Positions 36,984-44,635 of a stretch of 64,000 nt of DNA are shown piece after piece. Made by a program: the position numbers and the translations under genes. The notes below the pieces were generated by a model. The model was not told the DNA's origin. It did no database searches and was given only the letters and a program-made list of their open reading frames with translations. The DNA is taken from assembly GCA_017468365.1 (NCBI GenBank), contig JAFUIS010000020.1:1-64000 (forward strand), given 5' to 3'. Origin of the DNA: Oscillospiraceae bacterium (GTDB lineage: Bacteria > Bacillota > Clostridia > Oscillospirales > Ruminococcaceae). The stretch's first letter is position 1; each line of letters opens with the position of its first letter.

Positions 36984-37256
36984 TCAGTCATCTATTCTTT
37001 TTATGACGAATTTATCGGTCTGGTAATTTATTACGCCGAGCTTCCAGAGCTTCATATAGCGAAGGCGCTCCTGAAAAAACGGAATGGGGTCGGTGAATTC
37101 ACCGTTTGTTCCGTTTTCCATTATGCGGAGAAGGCAGGCTCTTTCCCTGACTTCTTCCACACCTTCCAAAACCGGCTCATAGCAATATTTATATTCTTCG
37201 TTTACATAAAGGAAACCAATGGTAACCTCGTCATAATATACCTCGTATTTTTCCAT
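36984..37256 (-). CDS. Hypothetical protein, 90 residues
   Basis: Acidic, Tyr- and Glu-rich protein starting MEKYEVYYDEVTIGFLYVNE, with FFQERLRYMKLWKLGVINY near the end. No membrane segment or known motif is visible. It directly follows the cation/Ca2+ antiporter gene (gap 11 bases) on the same strand and ends at a terminator, so it is probably cotranscribed with the antiporter under the same riboswitch. I do not recognise the family. Confidence 0.6.
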   Translation of the reverse strand: MEKYEVYYDEVTIGFLYVNEEYKYCYEPVLEGVEEVRERACLLRIMENGTNGEFTDPIPFFQERLRYMKLWKLGVINYQTDKFVIKRIDD

Positions 37257-37267
37257 AATTACCTCGC

Positions 37268-38188
37268 TTATCTGAGGGTGATATATGCGGCGTAAGCAAC
37301 ATACATTGCTACGCAGAGAGCACCTTCAAGTCTTGTGGTTTTGTTTCCGGTTTTTCCGAGAACATACATAACAAGGGTGATACCCATAAGAATAACGGTA
37401 TCGATGATGAGAAGGTTGGAAGCATTGATAACGGTGAGTGCGGAAGCAGAACCGAGAATGAAGAGAACGTTGAAGATGTTGGAACCGACAACGTTACCGA
37501 GTGCAAGACCGCTGTCGCCTTTTTTGGCTGCAACGATGGAAGTTACCAGTTCGGGAAGAGAAGTTCCGGCCGCAACAATGGTAAGACCGATAAAGGTTTC
37601 GCTCATGCCGATGGCTTCGGCGATGAGAACGGCGTTGTCAACAACAAGGTCGCCGCCGAATACGATTGCAGCAAGACCACCGAGGATGCAGAGAATGCTT
37701 TTAAGCGGGGACATTGCTTTTATATCGTCGCCTTCGGTGCGGTTTTTCTTTGCGGAACGGATGAGCATTACGATATAAGCGATCATTCCGCAGAGAAGAA
37801 GGATGCCTTCTATATTGGAGATCTTCATATCGATCATCATTACAAGAAGAACGGCTGCTGCGCCAAGGCTCCACCAGATATCACGGGTGAGAATTACTTT
37901 TTCGGTAACCATGGGGCAGATTATCGCGGAAATACCGACAACGATGAGAAGGTTGAAAATGTTGGAACCGATTACGTTACTGAGAGCGATATCGCTGTTT
38001 CCGGAGAAGCCTGCGGAAATACTTACTGCGGCTTCGGGTGCGCTGGTACCCATTGCAACAACGGTAAGACCGATGATTACAGAAGGGATTTTGAGAAGTT
38101 TTGCGACGGAAGAAGCGCCATCAACAAAAAAGTCTGCGCCCTTGATGAGAAGGACGAATCCGACGATGAGAAGAACATACATCATCAT
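37268..38188 (-). CDS. Calcium/sodium antiporter family (YrbG-like)
   Basis: Membrane cation exchanger of the CaCA superfamily, 306 residues, about ten helices in two inverted halves. Both alpha repeats are visible: GTSAPEAAVSISAGFSGNSDIALSN-type (seen as MGTSAPEAAVSIS and NVIGSNIFNLL) and AAGTSLPELVTSIVAAK with NVVGSNIFNVL. The start is the first of three ATGs at 38188, nine bases after GGAGG; the frame upstream covers the leader RNA. An apparent Mn2+ riboswitch upstream suggests export of manganese or a mixed Ca/Mn role. Confidence 0.9.
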   Translation of the reverse strand: MMMYVLLIVGFVLLIKGADFFVDGASSVAKLLKIPSVIIGLTVVAMGTSAPEAAVSISAGFSGNSDIALSNVIGSNIFNLLIVVGISAIICPMVTEKVILTRDIWWSLGAAAVLLVMMIDMKISNIEGILLLCGMIAYIVMLIRSAKKNRTEGDDIKAMSPLKSILCILGGLAAIVFGGDLVVDNAVLIAEAIGMSETFIGLTIVAAGTSLPELVTSIVAAKKGDSGLALGNVVGSNIFNVLFILGSASALTVINASNLLIIDTVILMGITLVMYVLGKTGNKTTRLEGALCVAMYVAYAAYITLR

Positions 38189-38223
38189 AAAAACAAACCT
38201 CCGAAATTTTCTGCGTAAAGGCA

Positions 38224-38270
38224 TAAAAAAACAAGACCCTTTGCGCGTTTTTTGCGGCAAAAGTCTTGTT
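38224..38270 (-). terminator. Riboswitch expression-platform terminator
   Basis: On the minus strand AACAAGAC (38270-38263) pairs with GTCTTGTT (38237-38230) and is followed by T residues. Its 5' arm overlaps the 3' strand of the aptamer closing helix (GACTT, 38265-38261), so the two folds exclude each other. Confidence 0.7.
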
Positions 38271-38360
38271 GTTTGATACACTATCCGGCCTTTTCGGCGT
38301 GATGACGAATAATGCAACGCCTTTTTTGACAAAAAGGCGCCAACTACTCCCTAATGACTT
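38261..38360 (-). ncRNA. Probable yybP-ykoY manganese riboswitch
   Basis: The minus-strand leader begins with AAGTCATTAGGGAGTAG, has a hairpin arm, then CGTCATCACG and GCCGAAAAGGC, and closes with GACTT. GGGAGTAG and GTCATCACG fit the two conserved loops of the yybP-ykoY aptamer as known from the family. P1 would be AAGTC/GACTT. The overlap with a downstream terminator stem predicts a ligand-ON switch, as known for Mn2+. The downstream antiporter is a recurrent target of this class. Confidence 0.7.
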
Positions 38361-38365
38361 AAAGT

Positions 38366-38393
38366 ATTTTACCATATTTTTTCTTTTTGTCAA
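38366..38393 (-). promoter_or_regulatory. Antiporter promoter
   Basis: Minus strand TTGACA (38393-38388), 16 bp, TAAAAT (38371-38366), placing the transcript start at the aptamer's 5' edge. Confidence 0.7.
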
Positions 38394-38399
38394 CCCCTA

Positions 38400-38431
38400 T
38401 TAAATATGTAATATATATTATACATATTTAA
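38400..38431. repeat. AT-only inverted repeat
   Basis: TTAAATATGTA (38400-38410) and TACATATTTAA (38421-38431), perfect 11-bp arms, 10-bp spacer. It lies just upstream of the antiporter -35 box; possible UP-like or operator element. Confidence 0.5.
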
Positions 38432-38450
38432 TTGATATATTTTACATTAG

Positions 38451-38480
38451 AAAAAAGACAGCCTTTCGGCTGTCTTTTTT
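38451..38480. terminator. Intrinsic terminator after SDR
   Basis: AAAAAAGACAGCC/GGCTGTCTTTTTT with TTTC loop. Confidence 0.88.
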
Positions 38481-38526
38481 CGTTGGGGGTATTTGTGGAT
38501 TAGAAAAGGGGTTATTGTTCTTTTGA

Positions 38527-39258
38527 TTACTGAATGGTCCAACCACCGTCAACGATGATTTCGGTACCGGTGAGGAATTCGTTTTCAATAGTGAAAATAA
38601 TTGCGTGTGCAATTTCTTCCGGAACGCCGGTACGTCCTACAGGAGTATGTTCGCAGTCATATTTATAAGCTTCTTCACCACAGCCTTTGCCGCCGATTGC
38701 AGTATCAACATGACCGGGATGAATGGTGTTTGCGCGGATTCCCTGTCTGCCGTAAGCAATAGCAATGGATTTGGTAAGACCTCTGAGACCGAATTTGGTG
38801 GTGCTGTAGAAAGGAGTATAGGGGTTGCTGATGATACCCATCATGGAAGAAACGTTTACGATTGCGCCGGGAGTTCCCTGTTTAAGGAATTCGTTGATTG
38901 CATATTTGCAGCCCCAGACAACGCCGTCCTGGTTAACACCGATGATATGTCTGTATTCTTCGGTGGTGTATTCATGGAAAAGTTTTGCGGGGCAAATACC
39001 TGCATTGTTTACAATGATATCAAGATGTCCGTAAAGTTTAACGGTTTCTTCAACAACGTTTTTAACCTGTTCCTCGTTGGAAACATCAACTTTGAAGAAA
39101 GGAACATTAAGTTCTTCAGCGGTTTTTTTACCAAGGTTTTCGTCCCAGTCAGCGATTACGGGAAGACCGCCCTTTGCAAGAATTGCCTCTACGGTTGCTT
39201 TGCCGATTCCGCCAGCACCACCGGTTACGATTGCTACTTTGTCTTTGATTTCAAACAT
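38527..39258 (-). CDS. SDR family oxidoreductase (MerR-controlled)
   Basis: Classical short-chain dehydrogenase, 243 residues, NAD(P)-dependent. It has TGGAGGIGKAT at about residues 12-22 (cofactor), NNAGI, catalytic Ser in NVSSMMG, YSTTKFGLRG (Tyr and Lys) and a C-terminal FLTGTEIIVDGGWTIQ. Length is standard. The start at 39258 follows AAAGGATGG. It is divergent from a MerR-family gene, and its promoter has the 19-bp spacer typical of MerR activation. The substrate is unknown; sugar, polyol or steroid alcohols are all possible. Confidence 0.88.
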   Translation of the reverse strand: MFEIKDKVAIVTGGAGGIGKATVEAILAKGGLPVIADWDENLGKKTAEELNVPFFKVDVSNEEQVKNVVEETVKLYGHLDIIVNNAGICPAKLFHEYTTEEYRHIIGVNQDGVVWGCKYAINEFLKQGTPGAIVNVSSMMGIISNPYTPFYSTTKFGLRGLTKSIAIAYGRQGIRANTIHPGHVDTAIGGKGCGEEAYKYDCEHTPVGRTGVPEEIAHAIIFTIENEFLTGTEIIVDGGWTIQ

Positions 39259-39285
39259 TTTCAGTACCATCCTTTCAAAATTCAC

Positions 39286-39311
39286 AAGTTGTGTTCATAT
39301 TTTAACAACTT
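39286..39311 (-). repeat. Dyad in SDR leader
   Basis: AAGTTGT (39286-39292) and ACAACTT (39305-39311) with a 12-bp spacer, between promoter and start codon. Confidence 0.5.
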
Positions 39312-39322
39312 TTGTCAATTTG

Positions 39323-39353
39323 ATTATAATCTACTGACCAAGTCCGATGTCAA
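39323..39353 (-). promoter_or_regulatory. MerR-type promoter of SDR
   Basis: Minus strand TTGACA (39353-39348), a 19-bp spacer containing the dyad GACTTGGTC, then TATAAT (39328-39323). The over-long spacer with near-consensus boxes is the hallmark of promoters activated by MerR proteins. Confidence 0.75.
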
Positions 39354-39403
39354 TATTGAATTTTAAACTTTTCTATAACAAAAATCGTCTTAAAATAAAC
39401 ATA

Positions 39404-39432
39404 TTGATATTTTTTATAAGATAATGTAATAT
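39404..39432 (+). promoter_or_regulatory. merR-family gene promoter
   Basis: TTGATA (39404-39409), 17 bp, TAATAT (39427-39432). A CTGACTAAG-like sequence (complement, near 39436-39443) recalls the operator in the SDR promoter. Confidence 0.5.
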
Positions 39433-39464
39433 TGTCTTAGTCAGATGTTTTGGAGGTGCAACAA

Positions 39465-40292
39465 ATGGAAAACGACTTATTTACCATAAATGAATTTGCG
39501 AAAATCTGCCAAACCACCAAAGATACGCTTTTGGTATATGATAAAAAAGGTCTTTTAAAACCTGCAAAAATAGGTGAAAACGGATATCGCTATTATCACA
39601 TCCGACAGAACTATGATTTTTGCGTTATAAAAGCTTTTCAAATGATTGGTTCTTCCCTGAACGAAATTTCCGAACAGCTTGAGCAAGGCGAAAATAAAAA
39701 TGTTATCGAGCTTTTAAAATCCAAAAAGAACGATTTTTTTAAACGCCAGCTTGAACTTATTCAAATGCAGATGTTTATTGATGAAGTTATCAAGCAATCC
39801 GAAAAAATAAACGCAAACAAAAATATTCTTCACGTTGAATTTCAGCCGGAAGAATATTTTATTTCCATGCCTGCAGAAAAGGAAACTAACCTTAATGATG
39901 ATTTTGCGTATTCCTTTGAAGCCCTTAAAAAACTCAACAAATACATTCTTGAACGCGGCTATTCATCTTCCGTACCGCTTGAAATGAACCATATTATAAG
40001 CCGTGATTCATTTCTTGATTACAATTTCCATTTTACAAGTTATCAGTACAAATTACCGTTCAAAGTTCCTGATCCGTTTTTAAAAATAAAACCTGCAGGA
40101 AAATATATTTTAAAATATGTTACAGGTGCTGCTTCTGTTTTTTCTTCACAGTGCAAAAAATTTTCAGATGAGATAAATTCCTGCGGTTATAAAACAATCG
40201 GAGATTTTTACGTTTACTACCCAAAATACAATCTTTTCTCCGTTTCCGAATCTGAAAACACCTGTTTGATTTCCGTAAAAATTGAAGAATAA
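39465..40292 (+). CDS. MerR family regulator with GyrI-like ligand domain
   Basis: 275 residues. N-terminal winged-helix (FTINEFAKICQTTKDTLLVY, GYRYYHIRQ), a dimerisation coiled coil (about 75-120) and a C-terminal effector-binding region resembling BmrR/GyrI (EMNHIISRDSF, KPAGKYILKYVTG). Start ATG 39465 is eight bases after GGAGGTG. It is divergent from the SDR gene, whose promoter has the MerR-type 19-bp spacer, so it most likely activates that gene on binding a small molecule. The ligand is unknown. Confidence 0.88.
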   Translation: MENDLFTINEFAKICQTTKDTLLVYDKKGLLKPAKIGENGYRYYHIRQNYDFCVIKAFQMIGSSLNEISEQLEQGENKNVIELLKSKKNDFFKRQLELIQMQMFIDEVIKQSEKINANKNILHVEFQPEEYFISMPAEKETNLNDDFAYSFEALKKLNKYILERGYSSSVPLEMNHIISRDSFLDYNFHFTSYQYKLPFKVPDPFLKIKPAGKYILKYVTGAASVFSSQCKKFSDEINSCGYKTIGDFYVYYPKYNLFSVSESENTCLISVKIEE

Positions 40293-40322
40293 AAAAATGA
40301 CCTGCTTTTGCAGGTCATTTTT
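40291..40322. terminator. Bidirectional intrinsic terminator
   Basis: AAAAATGACCTGC/GCAGGTCATTTTT with TTTT loop between convergent merR-like gene and nrdJ. Confidence 0.9.
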
Positions 40323-40336
40323 GTTTTTATCATTTC

Positions 40337-42610
40337 TTAGCCGCAGTGAGAAAAACCGCAGTCGCAGATGGTGCAGCCGCCTTCGTGGCGAAGGAGCTTT
40401 CCGCATTCGGGGCAATGAAGTTTATCGTCTTTTCCGAGGACGGGTTTGTTTGCCGGCGCAGTTTTTGCGCCTTCAGCTTTTTTTGGTGCGGGTTCCTCCT
40501 CGGGTTCGGTGCTGAATCCGTTGGTGCCAAGCATTTTGCTCATCTTGATGATGGTCCTTGCAATAGCATCGGGGCAGGAAGTGCATTTGAGGCCCGGCTG
40601 ACGAACGGTGCTGGGGCATCTGATGCCTTTGAGCTGGGAAAGAATCTCATCCTGGCTGATTCCGGCGCGAAGAGCGATGGAAACAAGTCTTGCGGTGGCT
40701 TCGGACTGGGAAGGACAGCCGCCGCCTTTTCCGGTACTGGTAAAGACTTCGCAGATGCCGTGCTCATCGCGGTTTACGGTGATGAAGAGGCTTCCGCAGC
40801 CTATCTTCATCTTTTCGGTGGCACCCCAGGTAAGAGTGGGACGAGGTCTGGGAAGAATGGTGTTCATTGCGGGAACTTCAGGTTTTTCTTCCTCTTTTTT
40901 CTGGGTTCCGATGGTGAGAACCTGGCTGTCGCGGCTTCCGTCACGGTAAACGGTGGTGCCTTTGCATCCGAGCTTATAAGCAAGAACGTAAGCTTCTTTT
41001 ACTTCCTCGCGGGTTGCGCTGTTAGGGAAGTTGATGGTTTTGGAAACAGCGTTATCGGTATATTTCTGGAATGCCGCCTGGATCCTGATATGCCATTCGG
41101 GGGTGATATCGTGGGCGCAGACGAAGACTCTTCTGATATCTTCGGGGATCTCTTCGATGTGGGCAAGGGTGCCTTCATCGGCGATGCGCTGGATAAGTTC
41201 TTCGGAATAGATTCCGCGCTCTTTGAGCTTTTCAACAAGAAGGTCGTTGCAGACGAGGAGTTTGTCGCCGTCCATTACGTTTTTGGTGAAAGCATATGCA
41301 AAGAGAGGTTCGCAGCCGCCGGAAGCATCGGCGATAATGGAAATGGTACCGGTGGGAGCGATGGTAGTGATAGTTGCGTTGCGGATCTCGTATCTGTCGG
41401 CAAAGACGGATTCTTCCCATGCGGGGAAGGTTCCTCTTTCAAGAGCAAGCTCGATGGAAGCTTTGGTGCCTTCGGTCTGGATAAGGCTCATGACCTCTTC
41501 GGCAACTCTTTCGGCTTCGACGGAGTTATAGGGAACGCCGAGTTTGAGAAGAAGGTCGGCAAAGCCCATTACACCGAGGCCTATTTTTCTGGTTTTTCTG
41601 GTCATCTCATCGATTGCCGGAAGCGGATAATGGTTTACGTCGATTACGTTATCGAGGAAATGAACGGCTTTATGTACGATATCGGTGATCCTGTCATAGT
41701 CGATGGAGAGGATTCCGTCTTCTTCGCAGACGCAAAGTCCGAGGTTGATGGAACCGAGGTTGCATGCCTCATAAGGAAGAAGAGGCTGTTCGCCGCAGGG
41801 GTTGGTGCTTTCGATCTCACCGAGTGTGGGAGTGGGGTTGTAACGGTTCATTTCATCGATAAAGACGATTCCCGGTTCGCCGTTGCGCCATGCGGCATCG
41901 ACGATTTTTTCGAAGACTTCTCTTGCGTCAAGAGTTCCGGTGACTTCTTTGGTATTGGGGGAAACAAGCTCGTATTCGGTGCCGTTTTCGACGGCTTCCA
42001 TAAATTTATCGGTGATGGCAACGGAGATATTGAAGTTGTTTATCTCGTTGTTATTGGCTTTGCAGTCGATGAATTTAAGGATATCCGGGTGGTCGATGCG
42101 GAGCATACCCATGTTTGCACCGCGGCGGGTTCCGCCCTGTTTAACGGCTTCGGTCGCTGCGTTGAAAACTTTCATGAAGCTTACGGGACCGGAAGCAACA
42201 CCGCCGGTGGATTTTACGATAGAACCTTCGGGACGGAGTCTGGAGAAGGAAAAACCGGTGCCGCCGCCGGACTGGTGAACAAGAGCGGCATATTTTACGG
42301 TATCAAAGATACCGACCATGCTGTCTTCGACGGGAAGAACAAAGCATGCGGAAAGCTGACCGAGAGGGCGGCCTGCATTCATAAGGGTGGGCGAGTTCGG
42401 CATGAACTCGCAATTTGTCATCATTTCGAAAAATTCTTTTTCGGTGGCTTTTATTTCCTCTTCGGTTTTGCCGTAGGCTGCATCTGCCCCCGCAATGGTA
42501 GATGCAACTCTGGTGAAGAGTTCTTCAATGGTTTCGACGACCTTGCCGTCGTTATCTTTGGCAAGGTATCTTCTTTCGAGAACGGTTTCGGCGTTCTTGG
42601 TAAAATTCAT
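40337..42610 (-). CDS. nrdJ: Adenosylcobalamin-dependent ribonucleotide reductase (class II)
   Basis: Makes deoxyribonucleotides using B12, independent of oxygen. The 757-residue product has MPNSPTLMNAGRPLGQLSACF, the active-site stretch ESTNPCGEQPLLPYEACNLGSIN (Cys, Glu), and the TTIAPTGTISIIADASGGCEP loop. The C-terminal region has redox or zinc cysteines (LKCTSCPDA; CPECGKLL; CTICDCGFSHCG). Length fits the family. It is monocistronic with a well-formed promoter and an operator-like palindrome over the transcript start. No NrdR box was recognised. Confidence 0.96.
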   Translation of the reverse strand: MNFTKNAETVLERRYLAKDNDGKVVETIEELFTRVASTIAGADAAYGKTEEEIKATEKEFFEMMTNCEFMPNSPTLMNAGRPLGQLSACFVLPVEDSMVGIFDTVKYAALVHQSGGGTGFSFSRLRPEGSIVKSTGGVASGPVSFMKVFNAATEAVKQGGTRRGANMGMLRIDHPDILKFIDCKANNNEINNFNISVAITDKFMEAVENGTEYELVSPNTKEVTGTLDAREVFEKIVDAAWRNGEPGIVFIDEMNRYNPTPTLGEIESTNPCGEQPLLPYEACNLGSINLGLCVCEEDGILSIDYDRITDIVHKAVHFLDNVIDVNHYPLPAIDEMTRKTRKIGLGVMGFADLLLKLGVPYNSVEAERVAEEVMSLIQTEGTKASIELALERGTFPAWEESVFADRYEIRNATITTIAPTGTISIIADASGGCEPLFAYAFTKNVMDGDKLLVCNDLLVEKLKERGIYSEELIQRIADEGTLAHIEEIPEDIRRVFVCAHDITPEWHIRIQAAFQKYTDNAVSKTINFPNSATREEVKEAYVLAYKLGCKGTTVYRDGSRDSQVLTIGTQKKEEEKPEVPAMNTILPRPRPTLTWGATEKMKIGCGSLFITVNRDEHGICEVFTSTGKGGGCPSQSEATARLVSIALRAGISQDEILSQLKGIRCPSTVRQPGLKCTSCPDAIARTIIKMSKMLGTNGFSTEPEEEPAPKKAEGAKTAPANKPVLGKDDKLHCPECGKLLRHEGGCTICDCGFSHCG

Positions 42611-42685
42611 ATACCCTTTCCCCCTTTTTCTATATTTGGCGGCTCATTTTTTTGGAGTCTTTTTGAGCCGATAATTTATCAAAAA

Positions 42686-42702
42686 GTGTCACAGGGTGAC
42701 AC
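42686..42702. promoter_or_regulatory. Operator-like palindrome at nrdJ
   Basis: GTGTCACAGGGTGACAC, perfect 7-bp arms with an AGG centre, starting six bases downstream of the nrdJ -10 box and so covering the transcript start. Confidence 0.6.
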
Positions 42703-42708
42703 AAAGTT

Positions 42709-42737
42709 ATTATAGCATATCGCCAGCTTTTTTTGAA
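42709..42737 (-). promoter_or_regulatory. nrdJ promoter
   Basis: Minus strand TTCAAA (42737-42732), 17 bp, TATAAT (42714-42709). Confidence 0.65.
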
Positions 42738-42805
42738 TATGGAAAAGGCTGTTAATGAAAAAATATTTATATAAAACGCAGGCCGGCGGAAAAACGGCAT
42801 AAAAA

Positions 42806-42875
42806 ATAGAGCCGAAACCTGGCTGATGCAGCTCAGGGTGCAATTCCCGTCACGCCAGCCAGCGAATAGCTCTGT
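42806..42875. other. Unassigned structured element upstream of nrdJ
   Basis: ATAGAGC/GCTCTGT form an outer helix, CTGGCTG/CAGCCAG an inner helix, with a symmetric internal loop CGAAAC versus CGAATA, and an apical GGG-TGCAATT-CCC hairpin. On the minus strand the outer helix is followed by a T-run (42806-42801), so it could terminate transcription arriving from the SDR side. No known RNA class could be assigned. Confidence 0.45.
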
Positions 42876-42910
42876 GGATAGTATATCTCATAGAAACAGA
42901 TATGTCAATA

Positions 42911-42949
42911 AAAAGAAAATCCCCGGCAGAGCCGAGGACTTTCTTTTTG
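42911..42949. terminator. Imperfect terminator after SDR
   Basis: AAAAGAAAATCCCCGGC and GCCGAGGACTTTCTTTT pair with small bulges around AGA. Confidence 0.7.
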
Positions 42950-42978
42950 GGGGTATTAATAGAAAAGAGACTGTTTTA

Positions 42979-43863
42979 TCAGAATACGTTGATGCCGCCG
43001 CCGTTGAGAATGGTCTGGCCATAGATATAGGTGTTTGCATCACTTGCAAGGTAAACAACGGTGTTTGCAACTTCATCAGCAAGAGAAGGACGTTTGCAGA
43101 TGGTATCTGCAACACCCTGGCACATGGTCTGTCTTACGCCGAGGTTTTCTTCGGTAGGATAATCGAAAACATAACGAAGCTGATCGTGGAACATAAGGCC
43201 GGGAGCAACGCCGTTTACCATGATTCCGAAAGGAGCAAGTTCGTTTGCAAGTCCGCGGGTAAGACCGTTCATTGCGGATTTGGTTGCAGCATAAAGAACG
43301 ATATTTTCGTTGTTTTTGCTGTAAGAGCTTTCGGAAGAAATGTTGACGATTTTGCCGTAACCCTGGGGAATCATATAATCGCATGCGCAGCGGAGGCAAT
43401 AGATAACGGAAAGAAGTGCGCCTCTTACAGTGGTATCGATCTGTTCTTCGGTGAACATGAAGAAGGGACCGTAGCTGGTATGGGTTGCGTTGTTGATAAC
43501 AACGTCGATATGTCCGCCGAGAGCTTCGTTTGCTTTTGCAAAGAATTCTTTTACGCTGTCGAAGTTTTCAAGGTCTGCAACAATGGGATATACTTTGGTA
43601 TTCCATTTTTCTTCAACTTCTTTTGCGTTTTTCATAAGGCCTTCTTCGTTGATATCGTTCATAACAACTTTTGCGCCGAGAGCTGCAAAACGGTGTGCAA
43701 GTGCTCTTCCAAGGCCAACACCGCCTGCACCGGTTACGATAACGGTTTTGCCGGTGAAATCCATAAGGTCGGTAACTTTTTTGTCAACGTCTGCGAAAGG
43801 AACTCTGTTCCAGCCAAGGTCTTCAACAGTGAATTTGCTGTAATCAGCTCTGAAATCTGCCAT
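42979..43863 (-). CDS. SDR family oxidoreductase (TetR-linked)
   Basis: 294 residues, longer than classical SDRs because of a 38-residue N-terminal extension (ADFRADYSKFTVEDLGWNRV...). Cofactor site TGAGGVGLGRALAHRF, then INNATHT in place of NNAG, NISSESSYSKN (Ser) and YAATKSAMNG (Tyr, Lys), ending YGQTILNGGGINVF. It follows a TetR gene by 110 bases on the same strand. Its ribosome binding site GGAGAAATT can pair with an upstream AATTTCTCC. The substrate is unknown. Confidence 0.87.
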   Translation of the reverse strand: MADFRADYSKFTVEDLGWNRVPFADVDKKVTDLMDFTGKTVIVTGAGGVGLGRALAHRFAALGAKVVMNDINEEGLMKNAKEVEEKWNTKVYPIVADLENFDSVKEFFAKANEALGGHIDVVINNATHTSYGPFFMFTEEQIDTTVRGALLSVIYCLRCACDYMIPQGYGKIVNISSESSYSKNNENIVLYAATKSAMNGLTRGLANELAPFGIMVNGVAPGLMFHDQLRYVFDYPTEENLGVRQTMCQGVADTICKRPSLADEVANTVVYLASDANTYIYGQTILNGGGINVF

Positions 43864-43865
43864 GA

Positions 43866-43912
43866 TAATTTCTCCTTTTTTTCTTTATTTGTTTATATAT
43901 TAACGGAGAAAT
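43866..43912 (-). promoter_or_regulatory. RBS-masking stem in SDR leader
   Basis: On the mRNA AATTTCTCC (43912-43904) is complementary to GGAGAAATT (43874-43866), which contains the Shine-Dalgarno of the SDR gene. Nine perfect pairs, 29-base loop. Confidence 0.5.
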
Positions 43913-43949
43913 TGTTGTTTGAAAATTAGCAAAGCGAAAAACTGTAAAG

Positions 43950-43982
43950 AAAAGGTAACAGTTTTAAAAGCTGTTACCTTTT
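43950..43982. terminator. Terminator after TetR
   Basis: AAAAGGTAACAG/CTGTTACCTTTT, overlapping the TetR stop codon. Confidence 0.75.
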
Positions 43983-44489
43983 GGCATTATCATATGCATA
44001 CATACAAACTTTTATCATAGATTCAATAGGTTCTGTCATTCCGTCTTTTGCCCATTTGCGGAGAAGCATTACGATATTTGAAGCTTCTTTATAATCGACA
44101 TATTTTGCTTCACTTTCAGTAAGTCCGGGTTTGTCATAGCAACGGGAAATGATTTTTGCAAAACATTCAATAAGGCTTTCAAAAAGGGAATTCTGGCAGT
44201 TTTCGGTGATTACTATTTTATAGAAACTTTTTTCAAAAAGAAACCTTTCGAAAATGATATAAATGGTGTCGTGATACGGAAGTTTTTCGGCATTTCCCAA
44301 AAGAATAGGCTTTTCTATATCATTAAGGATTATCTGTTCAACAATATCCCAGCTATCGCGGAAATAATTATAGAACGTCTTTCTTGAAATCCCAACGTTT
44401 TTGCAGATTTCAGAAATTGAAACATTTGCACGTTTTTCTGAAATGACAAGTTTTTTATATTCTTCGATTATGGCGGTTCTTGTTTCCAT
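43974..44489 (-). CDS. TetR/AcrR family regulator
   Basis: 171 residues. The N-terminal helix-turn-helix is SISEICKNVGISRKTFYNYFRD, followed by an all-helical ligand domain with EPIESMIKV near the end. It resembles the TetR genes at 48.5 and 50.3 kb in length, in layout (LRKWAKDGMTE versus IKKWMSDGMKE) and in upstream DNA. Start at 44489 is taken as the internal ATG matching those homologs. It precedes the SDR gene on the same strand and probably controls it and itself. Confidence 0.85.
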   Translation of the reverse strand: METRTAIIEEYKKLVISEKRANVSISEICKNVGISRKTFYNYFRDSWDIVEQIILNDIEKPILLGNAEKLPYHDTIYIIFERFLFEKSFYKIVITENCQNSLFESLIECFAKIISRCYDKPGLTESEAKYVDYKEASNIVMLLRKWAKDGMTEPIESMIKVCMYAYDNAKR

Positions 44490-44602
44490 AAAAACACCAC
44501 ACTTTCTCATATAAGAATAACTGTTTGCAATAAAAAAATCAAGGTTGAAATTTATAGACCGGAAGGCTTTGCTACGTCAGCAAAAATTCCCGGGGATAAA
44601 AG

Positions 44603-44630
44603 AAAATCCCCGGCAGAGCGGGGATTTTTT
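44603..44630. terminator. Intrinsic terminator after MATE gene
   Basis: AAAATCCCCG/CGGGGATTTT with a six-base loop and T-run on the minus strand side. Confidence 0.75.
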
Positions 44631-44635
44631 ACGAA

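Noticed and set aside
38121..38393. N-terminal extension of the antiporter or an upstream protein in the leader
   Set aside because: The region has promoter, aptamer and terminator structure, and the ribosome binding site supports the ATG at 38188.
42806..42875. Cobalamin riboswitch
   Set aside because: A GGGTGCAATTCCC segment recalls part of the core, but the conserved GCCACTG and the long multi-helix core are missing, and nrdJ needs B12, so repression by it would be odd. Left as unassigned.
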